NCBI GenBank assembly: GCA_004367505.1
Contig: SFCB01000269.1
Span: 1-48,345, forward strand
Length of the DNA: 48,345 nucleotides
Reading direction: 5' to 3'
DNA from: Chloroflexi bacterium OHK40
Lineage (GTDB): Bacteria > Chloroflexota > Chloroflexia > Chloroflexales > Chloroflexaceae
The position numbers and the translations under genes are program-made. Shown here piece after piece: positions 1 to 8,226 of the stretch. Each line of letters starts with the position of its first letter. Position 1 is the first letter of the stretch. The notes below the pieces were generated by a model that saw nothing but the letters and a program-made list of their open reading frames with translations, was not told where the DNA came from and did not search any database.

Positions 1-178
1 AGGCCGGGGGGCGGGGGACAGGGGACGGGGACCCGGGCGCAGCGCTGGCGCTGTCAAGCACTCGGGTGCGCAACCCACTCCACGCAGGCGGTGGCGCTGC
101 GACGCCAGCAGGAGTATAACCGGGGCAGGCAACTGGTCCCGATGGCCACCCACACGTGGTGGCCCTCCTGCGATCCCC

Positions 179-1720
179 GTGGACGATGCTATGCCGCAAC
201 TCCGCCACCCGCTCACCCTGCTCGCCGTCGCCTTTGCCCTTGGCCTCTGCGCAGACCTGCTCTTCTACGGACGGACGCCAGGAATCTCCGCGCCACTCTT
301 CGTTGGCTTGCTGCTCGCCGCCCTGGCCGGGATCGCCCGCGCCGAGGGGCGTCTTCCGCTCACCACACCAGGCGCCAAACGGAGCGTCGTGACGCCGGGC
401 TTGCTAGCGCTGCTCTTCGCGGTCCTGGTGGCGGTGCGGGCTTCGCCGCTGCTCACGGTGATGAACATCCTGGCGGCTCTGGGGCTGCTGCTACTGCACG
501 CTGGCCTCTACCGCGCCGCGCCACTCAGTCGGCTCGCTGGCTGGCGAGTGGGCCTCGGCACGGCGCGGGCCGCTCTGGTGGCCACACTGCTCCCCGCGCC
601 CCTCGCCCTCCAGCAGGCCGGACGCCTGAGCAACCTGCGCAACCGTGGCCAGGCGTTCCTGGTGGTGGGCCGTGGCGTCGCACTCGCCTTGCCGGTGCTT
701 CTGATCTTTACCGGCCTGCTCACGATGGCCGACAGCATCTTCGCGAGCTATGTAGCCGACGTGCTCACCCTCCGCCCGCCCTTCGATCTCGGCAGTGCCA
801 TCGGGCACATCGCGCTGATCGCCACTGTCGCCTGGGCCGTGTGTGGCGGCCTCCTGGTGGCGTTGGACGATCATCCGGTCGGCTCGCTCCTCGGCCCGCC
901 CGTGGCTGAACTGCCTGCCGAGGGCGAGACGCAGCGCCTGAGGCCCGCTGTGTCGCTCCGCGTGCTCGGCCCTGGCGAGGGGCTGACCGTGCTCGTACTC
1001 GTGGACATGCTCTTCGCCGCCTTCATGCTTGTGCAGGGCACCTATCTCTTCGGGGGGCACGACACTCTGGAGCGCACGGGGATGACCTTCGCCACCTATG
1101 CCCGGCGCGGATTTTTTGAACTGGTCACGGTGGCATGCCTCGCCCTCGCCCTGCTCTGGGCCGCCGATCTCATCACGCGGCGCGAGCGTCCGTGGCAGCG
1201 CCGGGCCTTTGTGGCGGCCAGCGCCGTGATGGTAGTGCTAGTGCTGGGGATGCTCGCCTCAGCCGCGCTGCGCATGTGGCTCTACGAGCAAGCCTACGGC
1301 TTCACGCTGCTGCGCCTGCTCACCCACACCTGGATGATCTGGCTCGCCTGCGTGCTGCTGCTCTTCCTCGTGGCCCTCGTGCGCGAGCGGCCCCGCTGGT
1401 TCACCATGGGCGTGCCAGCGGCGGCGGTAGCCTACCTGCTGGCGCTCAACCTGCTCAACCCGGACGCCATGATCGTGCGCGAGAACCTGGCCCGCTACCA
1501 CGCAACCGGCGACCTGGACGGGGCCTATCTCACGACGCTCTCCGCTGACGCCGTACCAGCCCTCGTCGCGGCTCTACCAGCGCTCGGCGAGCACCGCACT
1601 ACCGTCGAAGCGCACCTGCGCGCGCGGCGCACCGCCCTCGAGACCACGGCTGCCCGCGATGGCTTGCCTGGCTGGAACCTCGGGCGGGCACGGGCGCTCG
1701 GCGCGCTCCAGCGCCTGTAA
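179..1720 (+). CDS. DUF4173-type polytopic membrane protein
   Basis: Predicted 513-residue integral membrane protein with about a dozen hydrophobic helices spread over its whole length. The segment near residues 78-100 (VAVRASPLLTVMNILAALGL) and the region around 'RRGFFELVTVACLALALLWAADL' in the middle match the style of the DUF4153/DUF4173 family. Members are membrane proteins of unknown function, often near sensors or cell-envelope genes. The C-terminal ~80 residues are soluble and look helical (NPDAMIVRENLARYHATGDLDGAYL onwards). The start is uncertain: GTG at 179 or ATG at 191, neither with a strong ribosome-binding site. It converges on the downstream glycosidase gene. The family call is from memory of the pattern; the function is unknown. 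Confidence 0.75.
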   Translation: MDDAMPQLRHPLTLLAVAFALGLCADLLFYGRTPGISAPLFVGLLLAALAGIARAEGRLPLTTPGAKRSVVTPGLLALLFAVLVAVRASPLLTVMNILAALGLLLLHAGLYRAAPLSRLAGWRVGLGTARAALVATLLPAPLALQQAGRLSNLRNRGQAFLVVGRGVALALPVLLIFTGLLTMADSIFASYVADVLTLRPPFDLGSAIGHIALIATVAWAVCGGLLVALDDHPVGSLLGPPVAELPAEGETQRLRPAVSLRVLGPGEGLTVLVLVDMLFAAFMLVQGTYLFGGHDTLERTGMTFATYARRGFFELVTVACLALALLWAADLITRRERPWQRRAFVAASAVMVVLVLGMLASAALRMWLYEQAYGFTLLRLLTHTWMIWLACVLLLFLVALVRERPRWFTMGVPAAAVAYLLALNLLNPDAMIVRENLARYHATGDLDGAYLTTLSADAVPALVAALPALGEHRTTVEAHLRARRTALETTAARDGLPGWNLGRARALGALQRL

Positions 1721-1839
1721 TGCCGAGCCCGCGAACGTCCCGGTGGGGGCTAGCGACCACGACCAGGAAGGTGGCTTGCCTGGCCACCCAGCGCGCGGTG
1801 CATCGCATCCTTTGCGGCACACTGGCACCCAGGGCAGAC

Positions 1840-3765
1840 TCAGGGTTTCAGCTCGGCCCCGAGCCGGCTAAGCTGCACACGACTGGAGGCAGGCAACTCG
1901 GGGTGCTCCTCAAAACGGCTACGCTCGAAATACTGGACGGTCAGGAGGCGGCCACCTTCTACCAACTCCTGCGCCGGCTCGCTGATCGGGTAGCCAAAGA
2001 CGGACAGACCGCCATTGCGCTCCCAGAAGGCCCGGAAGGGCGGGCAGAGGCTGTGCCCGGTCTCGGGGAAGTAGCGGCAGCCCTGGGCTGGTGGGCCACT
2101 CACGGTGGGCAGGCTGCGCCAATCCACACCACGGCGGGCGAGAGCCTCGACGCCGAGGAGGCCGCTCAGCACATCGTTGGGCGGAGCGTTCTCGGGGTGG
2201 AGCTCCAGGCGGTTGCGCTCGAACCACTGCACGCGCCTGTCGCGCCCATCGGCGCCACGCTCAACCCGCTCGGGCCCGAGCGGCAGGCCCAGGACAGCCA
2301 GCCCGCCGCCCCGCTCCCAGGCTCGCAGGAAGGGGTCGCGCACCGTGTGGCCAGTCTCGGCGAAGGCGCGGGCACGGCCGGCCTGCTGCCGCACGTAGAT
2401 CGGTCGCTCGCCGAGATTGAGGCGGACGCTCCGGCCCGCGAGTGACTCCTCAGCGCCATCGCGCTGCACGAGGGCGGCGTTGAGGCCAGCAGTAAGCGGG
2501 AGCTCGAGCGTCCGGGCGCCCCGGAGACTCCAGAGCACGTCCACCGTACCGCCTTCGGGCAAGGCGAAGCGGTAGTTCGCCACCGATCCGGGCTGGTGGA
2601 GCGGCCCGGTGCCCTGGTAGCGAGCGAACTGGAGCTGGGCGACCATCGTGCCGTACGCCAGGTAGGCCAGCTTAGGGCTCAGCGAGTCGTTGAGAATGGC
2701 GGCGGGTCCCCAGGGCTGCTGAGCGCCACCGAACTTGTCCTCAAGCTGGAAGTAGCTCACGTGGGCGACGCCGGCTGCGGCGGCGAGCACGAAGGTGCGC
2801 ACCAGATAGTCGGCCTGCTGCTCCTCACTCTTGGCAAACTGGGGCGCGCAGGCGCCGCCGCAGGTGCTCCAGCCCACCTCGGTAACCCACAGCGGTTTCC
2901 CCCCCCCCCGGGCGGCCAGCCAGCGCTGGGCCAGCGCGATACGGCCGGGGACAGTCACATCGAAGCGCTCGATCGGATTGATCAGGCTCGGATCGTCCGG
3001 GGCGTGATCGATCAGCCAGGGGTGGATGGAGAGCACATCGAAACTGTTCCATCCGGCGAGCTCAACCACCCGGTCCATAAAGGCGCCCTGACCCACCCCA
3101 TCGAAGACATAGACCCCACCGTTCAGCACCGTGGCGCTCGGGTCGGCACGCTTGATCGCATCGTAGGCCTTGCGGAGCATGAGCGCATAAGCCCCCGGGT
3201 CGGCCCTGGGGAGCCAGGTGCCATCCATGTCGGGCTCGTTCCAGATCTCCCAGGCGGCCACCCGGGGTGAACCGGGCGCGTCACGGTAGCCGTCGCCATC
3301 GTAGCGCTCCACCACACGGGCGGCCCAGTCGGCGTAGGCATCCATACTGGTCGGCGCACACCAGTATTCGGGCTGGCCGGTATCGAGCGCGTAGCGGACA
3401 CAACCCGGGTCACGGTACTCCTTCGGGGTGGTCAGCAGCATCCCGACGATCCCGATGCCCGCGTCGGCGAGCATGCCGATGCGCCGATCGTAGAAGCGAT
3501 TCTCATCCTCGCGGCCCCAGCAGGCCCAGCAGATCTCCTCGCGGGTCCAGCGTGCGCCGATCGCGCCAGCCATGGCAACGAGGGCGGCAGCCTCGGCATC
3601 GCTACGCTCGCGGCCGGTCACATACATATTGAGCCCGAACAGTGTCGGCGGGCTCGGGGGCTGGCGCATGGCTGCGGTGGCGGGCCTGGCGACAGGAGGG
3701 AGCAGGGTAGCGAGGAGCAGAAGGAGCGTCGCGGCGAGCAGGCGAGTACGGGTGCGATAACTCAT
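1840..3765 (-). CDS. Secreted clan GH-A (GH5/GH39-like) glycoside hydrolase with duplicated C-terminal module
   Basis: A 641-residue exported protein. Residues 1-33 form a signal peptide (SYRTRTRL, a long Leu-rich core, then a PATAA cleavage region). Residues 40-390 resemble a (beta/alpha)8 glycosidase: the NEP motif at 176-178 gives the likely acid/base Glu177, and 'WVTEVGWS' gives the likely nucleophile Glu296, the arrangement of clan GH-A. The last ~170 residues hold two copies of a module reading 'F.ETGH....PF...WER.GGL.V.G.P', then a 'V.(W/Y)FER.R.E.HPE' block. This repeat probably binds cell wall or carbohydrate. The ATG at 3765 is chosen because it begins the signal peptide; upstream in-frame codons lack one. 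A TACAAT -10-like box lies at 3814-3819. The substrate cannot be read from sequence. Confidence 0.8.
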   Translation of the reverse strand: MSYRTRTRLLAATLLLLLATLLPPVARPATAAMRQPPSPPTLFGLNMYVTGRERSDAEAAALVAMAGAIGARWTREEICWACWGREDENRFYDRRIGMLADAGIGIVGMLLTTPKEYRDPGCVRYALDTGQPEYWCAPTSMDAYADWAARVVERYDGDGYRDAPGSPRVAAWEIWNEPDMDGTWLPRADPGAYALMLRKAYDAIKRADPSATVLNGGVYVFDGVGQGAFMDRVVELAGWNSFDVLSIHPWLIDHAPDDPSLINPIERFDVTVPGRIALAQRWLAARGGGKPLWVTEVGWSTCGGACAPQFAKSEEQQADYLVRTFVLAAAAGVAHVSYFQLEDKFGGAQQPWGPAAILNDSLSPKLAYLAYGTMVAQLQFARYQGTGPLHQPGSVANYRFALPEGGTVDVLWSLRGARTLELPLTAGLNAALVQRDGAEESLAGRSVRLNLGERPIYVRQQAGRARAFAETGHTVRDPFLRAWERGGGLAVLGLPLGPERVERGADGRDRRVQWFERNRLELHPENAPPNDVLSGLLGVEALARRGVDWRSLPTVSGPPAQGCRYFPETGHSLCPPFRAFWERNGGLSVFGYPISEPAQELVEGGRLLTVQYFERSRFEEHPELPASSRVQLSRLGAELKP

Positions 3766-3813
3766 CGATCCTGTGGGGTGGTACAGATGGGCGGCGGCGT
3801 GGTACCGCCGGGG

Positions 3814-3819
3814 ATTGTA
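3814..3819 (-). promoter_or_regulatory. Possible -10 box for the glycosidase gene
   Basis: TACAAT on the minus strand, about 50 nt upstream of the ATG at 3765. No good -35 box is seen at 16-18 bp, so this is a weak call. Confidence 0.3.
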
Positions 3820-3889
3820 CCATAGGCGCACGCCGCCGCACGGTTCCTACCATTCCAATCAGGGCGGAGGCGTAGTGCGGCAATCCTGA

Positions 3890-5761
3890 TTAACCGCCGG
3901 TACCGCGCACGTAGATGTCGGGCCAGGGTTTAAAAACCGTGGGGAAGGTATCCTGGGCGATCACCTGGTCACCCACACGCACAGTGCGAACGACCTCAAC
4001 CGAAATTCCGCCCCGGGCAGTGTCGCTCTTGCGCAGGTAGCCCCGGGGGTAGGTCGGATCGTCGACATACACTGGCCGGGTGGGCGCGGGTGTACGCTCG
4101 ATCACACGGTGATCGTAGGTCACGTTGCGGCCCGTGGGCGCGCCATAGAGCGCCACCGTGAGCCGCTGGCTCTGGAGATCCACATAGCTCTCCATCAGCA
4201 ACCAGCCGCCCGTATCATTGGTGAAGCGCATATCGTTATAGGGCGTAAAGATCGCCGCATCGAGGCCCGGGGGCTCGCCGAGCTCCTCGTACCAGCCGAT
4301 CCGGAAGGCGTGCTCGTGGCGCTCCGTGATCGGCAAGCCAGCAAAGAAGGCGGCGCGGAACACCGTCGTAGAGACCTGGCAGAGGCCGCCGCCCCACTCC
4401 TTCTGGGTTCGGTTATCGATGATCGCGTAGCCTTCCACAAAGCCGTGCTCAGCCGTCACTTCACCCAACTGCGCGTTGAACGAGAAGCTCCCGCCCGGTG
4501 GGATGAGCACGCCGTGCATGCGCCGTGCGCCAGCGGAGATATTGGTGATCCGGTACTGTTCAGAGTTCGCGAAGGAGCTCACGCCCACCCCGATCGGGCT
4601 GGTGATGCCGAGAGTGGCGAGATTGGCCTCAGTCACCGGGGGCGGGATCGGCTCCAGGGGCAGGTCGATCGTGCGCGGGGCACCGTAGAGGGCGGCGCTC
4701 ACCAGCGCGAGGGCCTGGTCGGCATCGAGGCCACGGCCAGGCTGACCCGGCTCGGCGATCAGCAGGGCGCCGTCGTTCCAGGCCACCCGGGGCAGGGTAC
4801 CCTCCTCGCGCACGGCGGCGGCCACGGGGAGCAGCGCCGCGCGGATCCCGCTCTGGTCAACGCTCACGGTGATCGTCGGAGAGCCATCGGCGGCCAGTAC
4901 GCGCCGGAGCGTCACCCACTCGGCGATCTGCTCCGGGGTGAGCTCCCAGCGGCAACCCTGGGCGCAGCCGCCACTGCTCCCGGTGAGCACCACCGGGCCG
5001 CCAAGGATCGTGCGTAACTCCTCAACCGCCGGTGCAACCGCCGCATCGCGCAGACGCGGCTCGAGCGCCCGCGTGCGCAGCTCAACTGGCGTACGTTCCA
5101 GGCCCTGCAACGCCGCCGTCAGATCCTGGAGCGTCTGATCAACAAGCACCTGGGTGCCCCAACGCTCCGGCTCCACGAGCACCTGGCCCCCGGCGAGCCA
5201 TACGGCAGCATCGGCGGGAGGCGCCTCAACCGAGGCCGCGATCCCGAGCAGATAGCGCTGAAGGGCGCGCTGGTCAACCTCCAGACGCAGTGGCAGGTCG
5301 AACCCCTGCTCCCAGACGGCAGCGGCGACGCGCAGGTTTGAGGCGCGGGTATCACCTCTGCCCACAGCGAAGGCGGCGGTGAGGGCTTCATCAATGGCGA
5401 GGCGAACACCAAGATCCTCGGCACTGGGGCGCCACGTCTGCCCACCGTAGCGAAGCTCGACCGGGCTGTAGAGGAACTCGCCGTAGCGGCGCTCAAGGCT
5501 ACGGCGGGCCTGCTCCAGCGTCAGGCCACCTAGCGGCACACCGCGCACGCTGATATTCGGGTAGATACGGCGGGCAAGCTCGCGCTCGACCAGGAGCACC
5601 CCCAGGAGCCCGATCACAGCCAGGGTAGCCAGAAAGGCGAGGACGACGATCAGCCACTCAAAGAGGCTCCGGGCAGGCCGGCGCCGGCGTGGCGCCAGGT
5701 CGGCCAGGGCCTCGTCGAGGGCTCTGTCGTGAGCTGAGGTTGACACAGGATGCTCACGCAT
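3890..5761 (-). CDS. VanW family protein with peptidoglycan-binding-like domains
   Basis: A 623-residue protein. An N-terminal cytoplasmic stretch of ~33 residues precedes one transmembrane helix (residues ~34-58), so most of the protein is outside the membrane. Residues ~70-330 contain two PG_binding_4-like units (for example 'ISVRGVPLGGLTLEQARRSL', the typical VanW-protein opening). Residues ~385-515 are the VanW domain, with the hallmark 'GGGLCQVSTTVF' and 'ERHEHAFRIGWYE' blocks. The last ~70 residues ('ISVEVVRTVRVGDQVIAQDTF') resemble a G5-like domain. VanW proteins are linked to the cell envelope, but their biochemical role is unsettled. The gene is monocistronic with its own promoter at 5802-5831. 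Confidence 0.88.
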   Translation of the reverse strand: MREHPVSTSAHDRALDEALADLAPRRRRPARSLFEWLIVVLAFLATLAVIGLLGVLLVERELARRIYPNISVRGVPLGGLTLEQARRSLERRYGEFLYSPVELRYGGQTWRPSAEDLGVRLAIDEALTAAFAVGRGDTRASNLRVAAAVWEQGFDLPLRLEVDQRALQRYLLGIAASVEAPPADAAVWLAGGQVLVEPERWGTQVLVDQTLQDLTAALQGLERTPVELRTRALEPRLRDAAVAPAVEELRTILGGPVVLTGSSGGCAQGCRWELTPEQIAEWVTLRRVLAADGSPTITVSVDQSGIRAALLPVAAAVREEGTLPRVAWNDGALLIAEPGQPGRGLDADQALALVSAALYGAPRTIDLPLEPIPPPVTEANLATLGITSPIGVGVSSFANSEQYRITNISAGARRMHGVLIPPGGSFSFNAQLGEVTAEHGFVEGYAIIDNRTQKEWGGGLCQVSTTVFRAAFFAGLPITERHEHAFRIGWYEELGEPPGLDAAIFTPYNDMRFTNDTGGWLLMESYVDLQSQRLTVALYGAPTGRNVTYDHRVIERTPAPTRPVYVDDPTYPRGYLRKSDTARGGISVEVVRTVRVGDQVIAQDTFPTVFKPWPDIYVRGTGG

Positions 5762-5801
5762 GGCCTGCTCGGGCCTACTACAATCGGTTCCCTTTAGGCG
5801 G

Positions 5802-5831
5802 AGTGTACACTGCCGGCTTCGTCGCTGTCAA
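5802..5831 (-). promoter_or_regulatory. Promoter of the VanW gene
   Basis: Minus-strand -35 TTGACA at 5826-5831, an 18-bp spacer, and -10 TACACT at 5802-5807. Predicted transcription start near 5795, about 35 nt before the ATG at 5761. Confidence 0.6.
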
Positions 5832-5847
5832 GCGTTTCCTGCCATAA

Positions 5848-5866
5848 GGGTGTGACGGATGTTCCT
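5848..5866 (+). repeat. Solo end of the 150-bp inverted-repeat element
   Basis: These 19 bases are identical to the inward-reading right end of the element at 6840-6989 (GGGTGTGACGGAT followed by GTTCCT). No matching second end or flanking direct repeat was found, so it looks like a decayed or partial copy. Confidence 0.65.
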
Positions 5867-6108
5867 ACGCCCCCGCGCACCGTGACACGACAGCGTACGG
5901 CTAGCGTGAGGCGACGCCCGGGGCGCGGAAACGCGCGGCGCGAGGGAGGCGACGCCCGCCTGCGCAGGCACCCGCAGCGGGGCGGCCCAGGGCGGGCAGA
6001 ACGCTACAGCACACCCGGGGGGCTGGCGCCCCTTGGCCCCAAGCGTGTGCCAGATAGCCCCGTTCCCTGTCCCCTGTCATAACGGGCGAGTTGGAGCTGT
6101 CAGCCTGG

Positions 6109-6786
6109 TTACAGGTGCGTTCCGGCGGAGCCCGCCAGTTCGCTCAGCGCAGCCTGCACCTCAGCGCGCGAGAGGCCACCGGCGGCGAGCGCATCATCGT
6201 CGAGCGCGAGGAGCCGCCGGTAGAACGCCACACCGGCATCGCGGAGGCTGCCATCTTCGGGGGCATCGGCGAGCATGGTGAAGAGCGTATCCTCGGCACG
6301 GGCATAAGCACCCTCACGCTCGTAGAGCTGGAAGAGCGCGGCGCTGGTGCGAACGGGGAGAGCATAGCCCTGAAGCAGTTCGAGCAGGTGGGCGCGTGGC
6401 GGCGCGAAGGGGAGCAACACAGTGCCCGTATCGGGAGCGAGCTCGGCTTCGAGCAAGAGCTGGAGCGCGAGCAGGGCCCGTGGCGCAACGAACTGCTGGT
6501 CGCCCTGGGCCTCGTAGATCGCGGCCTCGGCATGGAAGATAGCGGCGACATAGGCGGCGAGCTCACGCCAGGAGCCTTCGCGGTCGGCGAAGCGAATGAG
6601 CGCGAGGATCTCGCGCTCGGAGCGCTGGGCGAGGGCCTCGGAGCCGACGCCAAGGGCATTGCGGAGGGCCTCGTCGGTGGCGAGGAGCGCCAGGGGGTAG
6701 CGGCCCTCCTGGCGCAGCCCGGCGATATACGCGATGACCTGGCCGAAGCGCCGGATCATCCGCATGATGTAGTCGTCGCGGTACAT
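6109..6786 (-). CDS. DUF6483 family protein
   Basis: A 225-residue soluble protein beginning MYRDDYIMRMIRRFGQ, the conserved opening of DUF6483 proteins, whose function is unknown. The rest is all-helical, with repeated 'R..ALL.L..LYEREGAYARAEDTLF' patterns reminiscent of TPR-like helical pairs. There is no signal peptide or membrane segment. No Shine-Dalgarno sequence precedes the ATG. A TTGACA-17 bp-TAGGGT promoter (6793-6821) would start transcription at or within a base or two of the ATG, so the mRNA is probably leaderless. The inverted-repeat element at 6840-6989 is inserted just upstream of the promoter. Confidence 0.75.
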   Translation of the reverse strand: MYRDDYIMRMIRRFGQVIAYIAGLRQEGRYPLALLATDEALRNALGVGSEALAQRSEREILALIRFADREGSWRELAAYVAAIFHAEAAIYEAQGDQQFVAPRALLALQLLLEAELAPDTGTVLLPFAPPRAHLLELLQGYALPVRTSAALFQLYEREGAYARAEDTLFTMLADAPEDGSLRDAGVAFYRRLLALDDDALAAGGLSRAEVQAALSELAGSAGTHL

Positions 6787-6792
6787 ACAGAC

Positions 6793-6821
6793 ACCCTACC
6801 CCGGAACGGGCAGGGTGTCAA
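6793..6821 (-). promoter_or_regulatory. Promoter giving a probably leaderless DUF6483 mRNA
   Basis: Minus-strand -35 TTGACA at 6816-6821, a 17-bp spacer, and -10 TAGGGT at 6793-6798. The -10 box ends 7 nt before the ATG (6786-6784), which leaves no room for a ribosome-binding site. Confidence 0.55.
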
Positions 6822-6830
6822 CGCCAGGTG

Positions 6831-6839
6831 CTACCCGCC
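6831..6839 (+). repeat. Target-site duplication, left copy
   Basis: CTACCCGCC, repeated exactly at 6990-6998 on the other side of the inverted-repeat element. Confidence 0.75.
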
Positions 6840-6989
6840 GGGTGTGACGGATCTCTCCGCATAAACCGGCGGTCTCACCTATCCAATCAGAACATGCCCC
6901 CGCGCAAGCGGGGGGGCATGCCTTTGCGCAAGCGGGGAGAAGCGGCTTCAGCGCCACCGCACGCGGGTGCAGGAACATCCGTCACACCC
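6840..6989. mobile_element. MITE-like element: 13-bp perfect terminal inverted repeats, 150 bp
   Basis: The left end GGGTGTGACGGAT (6840-6852) and right end ATCCGTCACACCC (6977-6989) are perfect inverted repeats. Immediately outside them the 9-bp sequence CTACCCGCC is directly repeated at 6831-6839 and 6990-6998, as expected for a target-site duplication. The interior has no coding capacity. It carries a hairpin with a GCAA loop (6893-6920, arms CATGCCCCCGC and GCGGGGGGGCATG, two unpaired G) and a second GCGCAAGCGGGG motif. A short non-autonomous element mobilised by a transposase elsewhere is the simplest reading. A 9-bp duplication is compatible with several IS families, so none is named. 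Confidence 0.8.
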
Positions 6990-6998
6990 CTACCCGCC
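6990..6998 (+). repeat. Target-site duplication, right copy
   Basis: CTACCCGCC, the partner of 6831-6839. Confidence 0.75.
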
Positions 6999-7369
6999 CC
7001 GCTGGCGGCGACGTAGCTGCCAGCGCCAGACAACACTGCGGCCCTGTTGGGGGCGCAGCGTGGTGTCGTCGTCATCGTGGCCGGCCTGGCGGTTGCCGCT
7101 CGCCCGCCCGAACGGCCCATCCGGCCGCTCGGCTGAGCGCTCGGCGTGCTGCTGATCCTGACGGCGCAGCAGCGTCTCCCCGGGGACATCAGGCATGGAG
7201 AACGCTCCCTCTCTCCTTCGCTCCACCAGTACGCCAACATGAACGCGCTGGCGCAGTGGAGCGATACATACCTGAACAAAGTGTCATACGCGAAGCGGCG
7301 GGGGCAGGCACAGCGTGGAAAGTGTAGTATCATAGCGGTGCAGAGTGATGCTACAAGGAGGTTGCGCAG

Positions 7370-8128
7370 ATGGCCCCGCAGTTCAGTGGGAAGGTGGCCC
7401 TGGTGACGGGCGCGGGCGCGGGCATCGGGCGGGCAACGGCCCTCGCCTTCGCGCGCCACGGCGCCAAGGTGGTCGTCGCCGATGTGGCCGAGGCAGCCGG
7501 CGAGGAGACGGCGGCGCTGGCCCGGGCCGAAAATACCGATGCCTTCTTCATGCGTGCCGATGTCTCACAGCGCGCCGATGTAGAGGCGTTGGTAGCCGCG
7601 GTGGTGGACACCTATGGCCGCCTCGACTTTGCCCACAACAACGCGGGCATCGAGGGCGCACAGGCGATGCTGGCCGACTATCCCGAAGAGAGCTGGGATC
7701 GGGTGATCGGCATCAACCTGAAGGGCGTCTGGCTGTGCATGAAGTATGAGCTCAAGCAGATGCTCCGGCAGGGCGGCGGCGCGATCGTGAATACCTCCTC
7801 GGTGGCTGGCCTCACCGGATCGCGCGGCGTCTCGGCGTATGTGGCGAGCAAGCACGGCATCGTGGGCCTCACGAAGGCCGCAGCCTTGGAGTATGCCCGC
7901 AACGGCATCCGGGTGAATGCCGTGGCCCCCGGCACCATCCACACGTCGATGATCGACCGCTTTACCGGCGGCGATGAGCGAATCCTGGCGCAGTTTGCCG
8001 ACGGCGAGCCCGTGGGCCGCCTCGGCACCCCCGATGAAGTCGCCAACGCGGTGGTCTGGCTCTGCTCCGACAGCGCCTCGTTCGTGACCGGAGCGGTGCT
8101 GGCCGTGGACGGTGGGCGCCTGGCGTAA
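7370..8128 (+). CDS. SDR family NAD(P)-dependent oxidoreductase
   Basis: A 252-residue classical short-chain dehydrogenase. Visible motifs are the dinucleotide-binding TGAGAGIG (13-20), NNAG (90-93), the catalytic Ser in 'NTSSVAG' (~143), and the Tyr157-xxx-Lys161 pair in 'AYVASK'. The C-terminal end 'SFVTGAVLAVDGGRLA' is typical of the glucose-1-dehydrogenase/FabG-like branch. An acidic residue after the second strand ('VVVADVAE', Asp38) favours NAD over NADP. The ATG at 7370 has a good AAGGAGG ribosome-binding site. It reads away from the DUF6483 gene and precedes the alkyltransferase-like gene in the same direction. The substrate is not predictable. Confidence 0.92.
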   Translation: MAPQFSGKVALVTGAGAGIGRATALAFARHGAKVVVADVAEAAGEETAALARAENTDAFFMRADVSQRADVEALVAAVVDTYGRLDFAHNNAGIEGAQAMLADYPEESWDRVIGINLKGVWLCMKYELKQMLRQGGGAIVNTSSVAGLTGSRGVSAYVASKHGIVGLTKAAALEYARNGIRVNAVAPGTIHTSMIDRFTGGDERILAQFADGEPVGRLGTPDEVANAVVWLCSDSASFVTGAVLAVDGGRLA

Positions 8129-8226
8129 ATCCTCTGCCGATCGGCGGATCGTATGGGGCCGGTTCGGAGCGCGCTTCGTCCGTCCATGGTGCCGAGGGCA
8201 GGGGTGTTCCCGATGAGTGGCGCGCG

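Larger units (their letters stand above)
5762..6108. other. Intergenic region with promoter, solo repeat end and G/C-rich repeats
   Basis: No gene seen. It holds the VanW promoter, a solo end of the inverted-repeat element (5848-5866), a direct repeat AGGCGACGCCCG near 5910 and 5946, and, on the minus strand, a GACAGGGGACAGGGAACGG purine tract at 6061-6079. Confidence 0.6.
6787..7369. other. Intergenic region carrying an inserted repeat element
   Basis: No convincing gene. It contains the DUF6483 promoter, the complete 150-bp inverted-repeat element with its target duplication (6831-6998), and about 370 bp of otherwise featureless spacer before the SDR gene. The TAGTATCAT stretch near 7325 could be part of a -10 box for the SDR gene, but no -35 box is clear. 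Confidence 0.55.
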
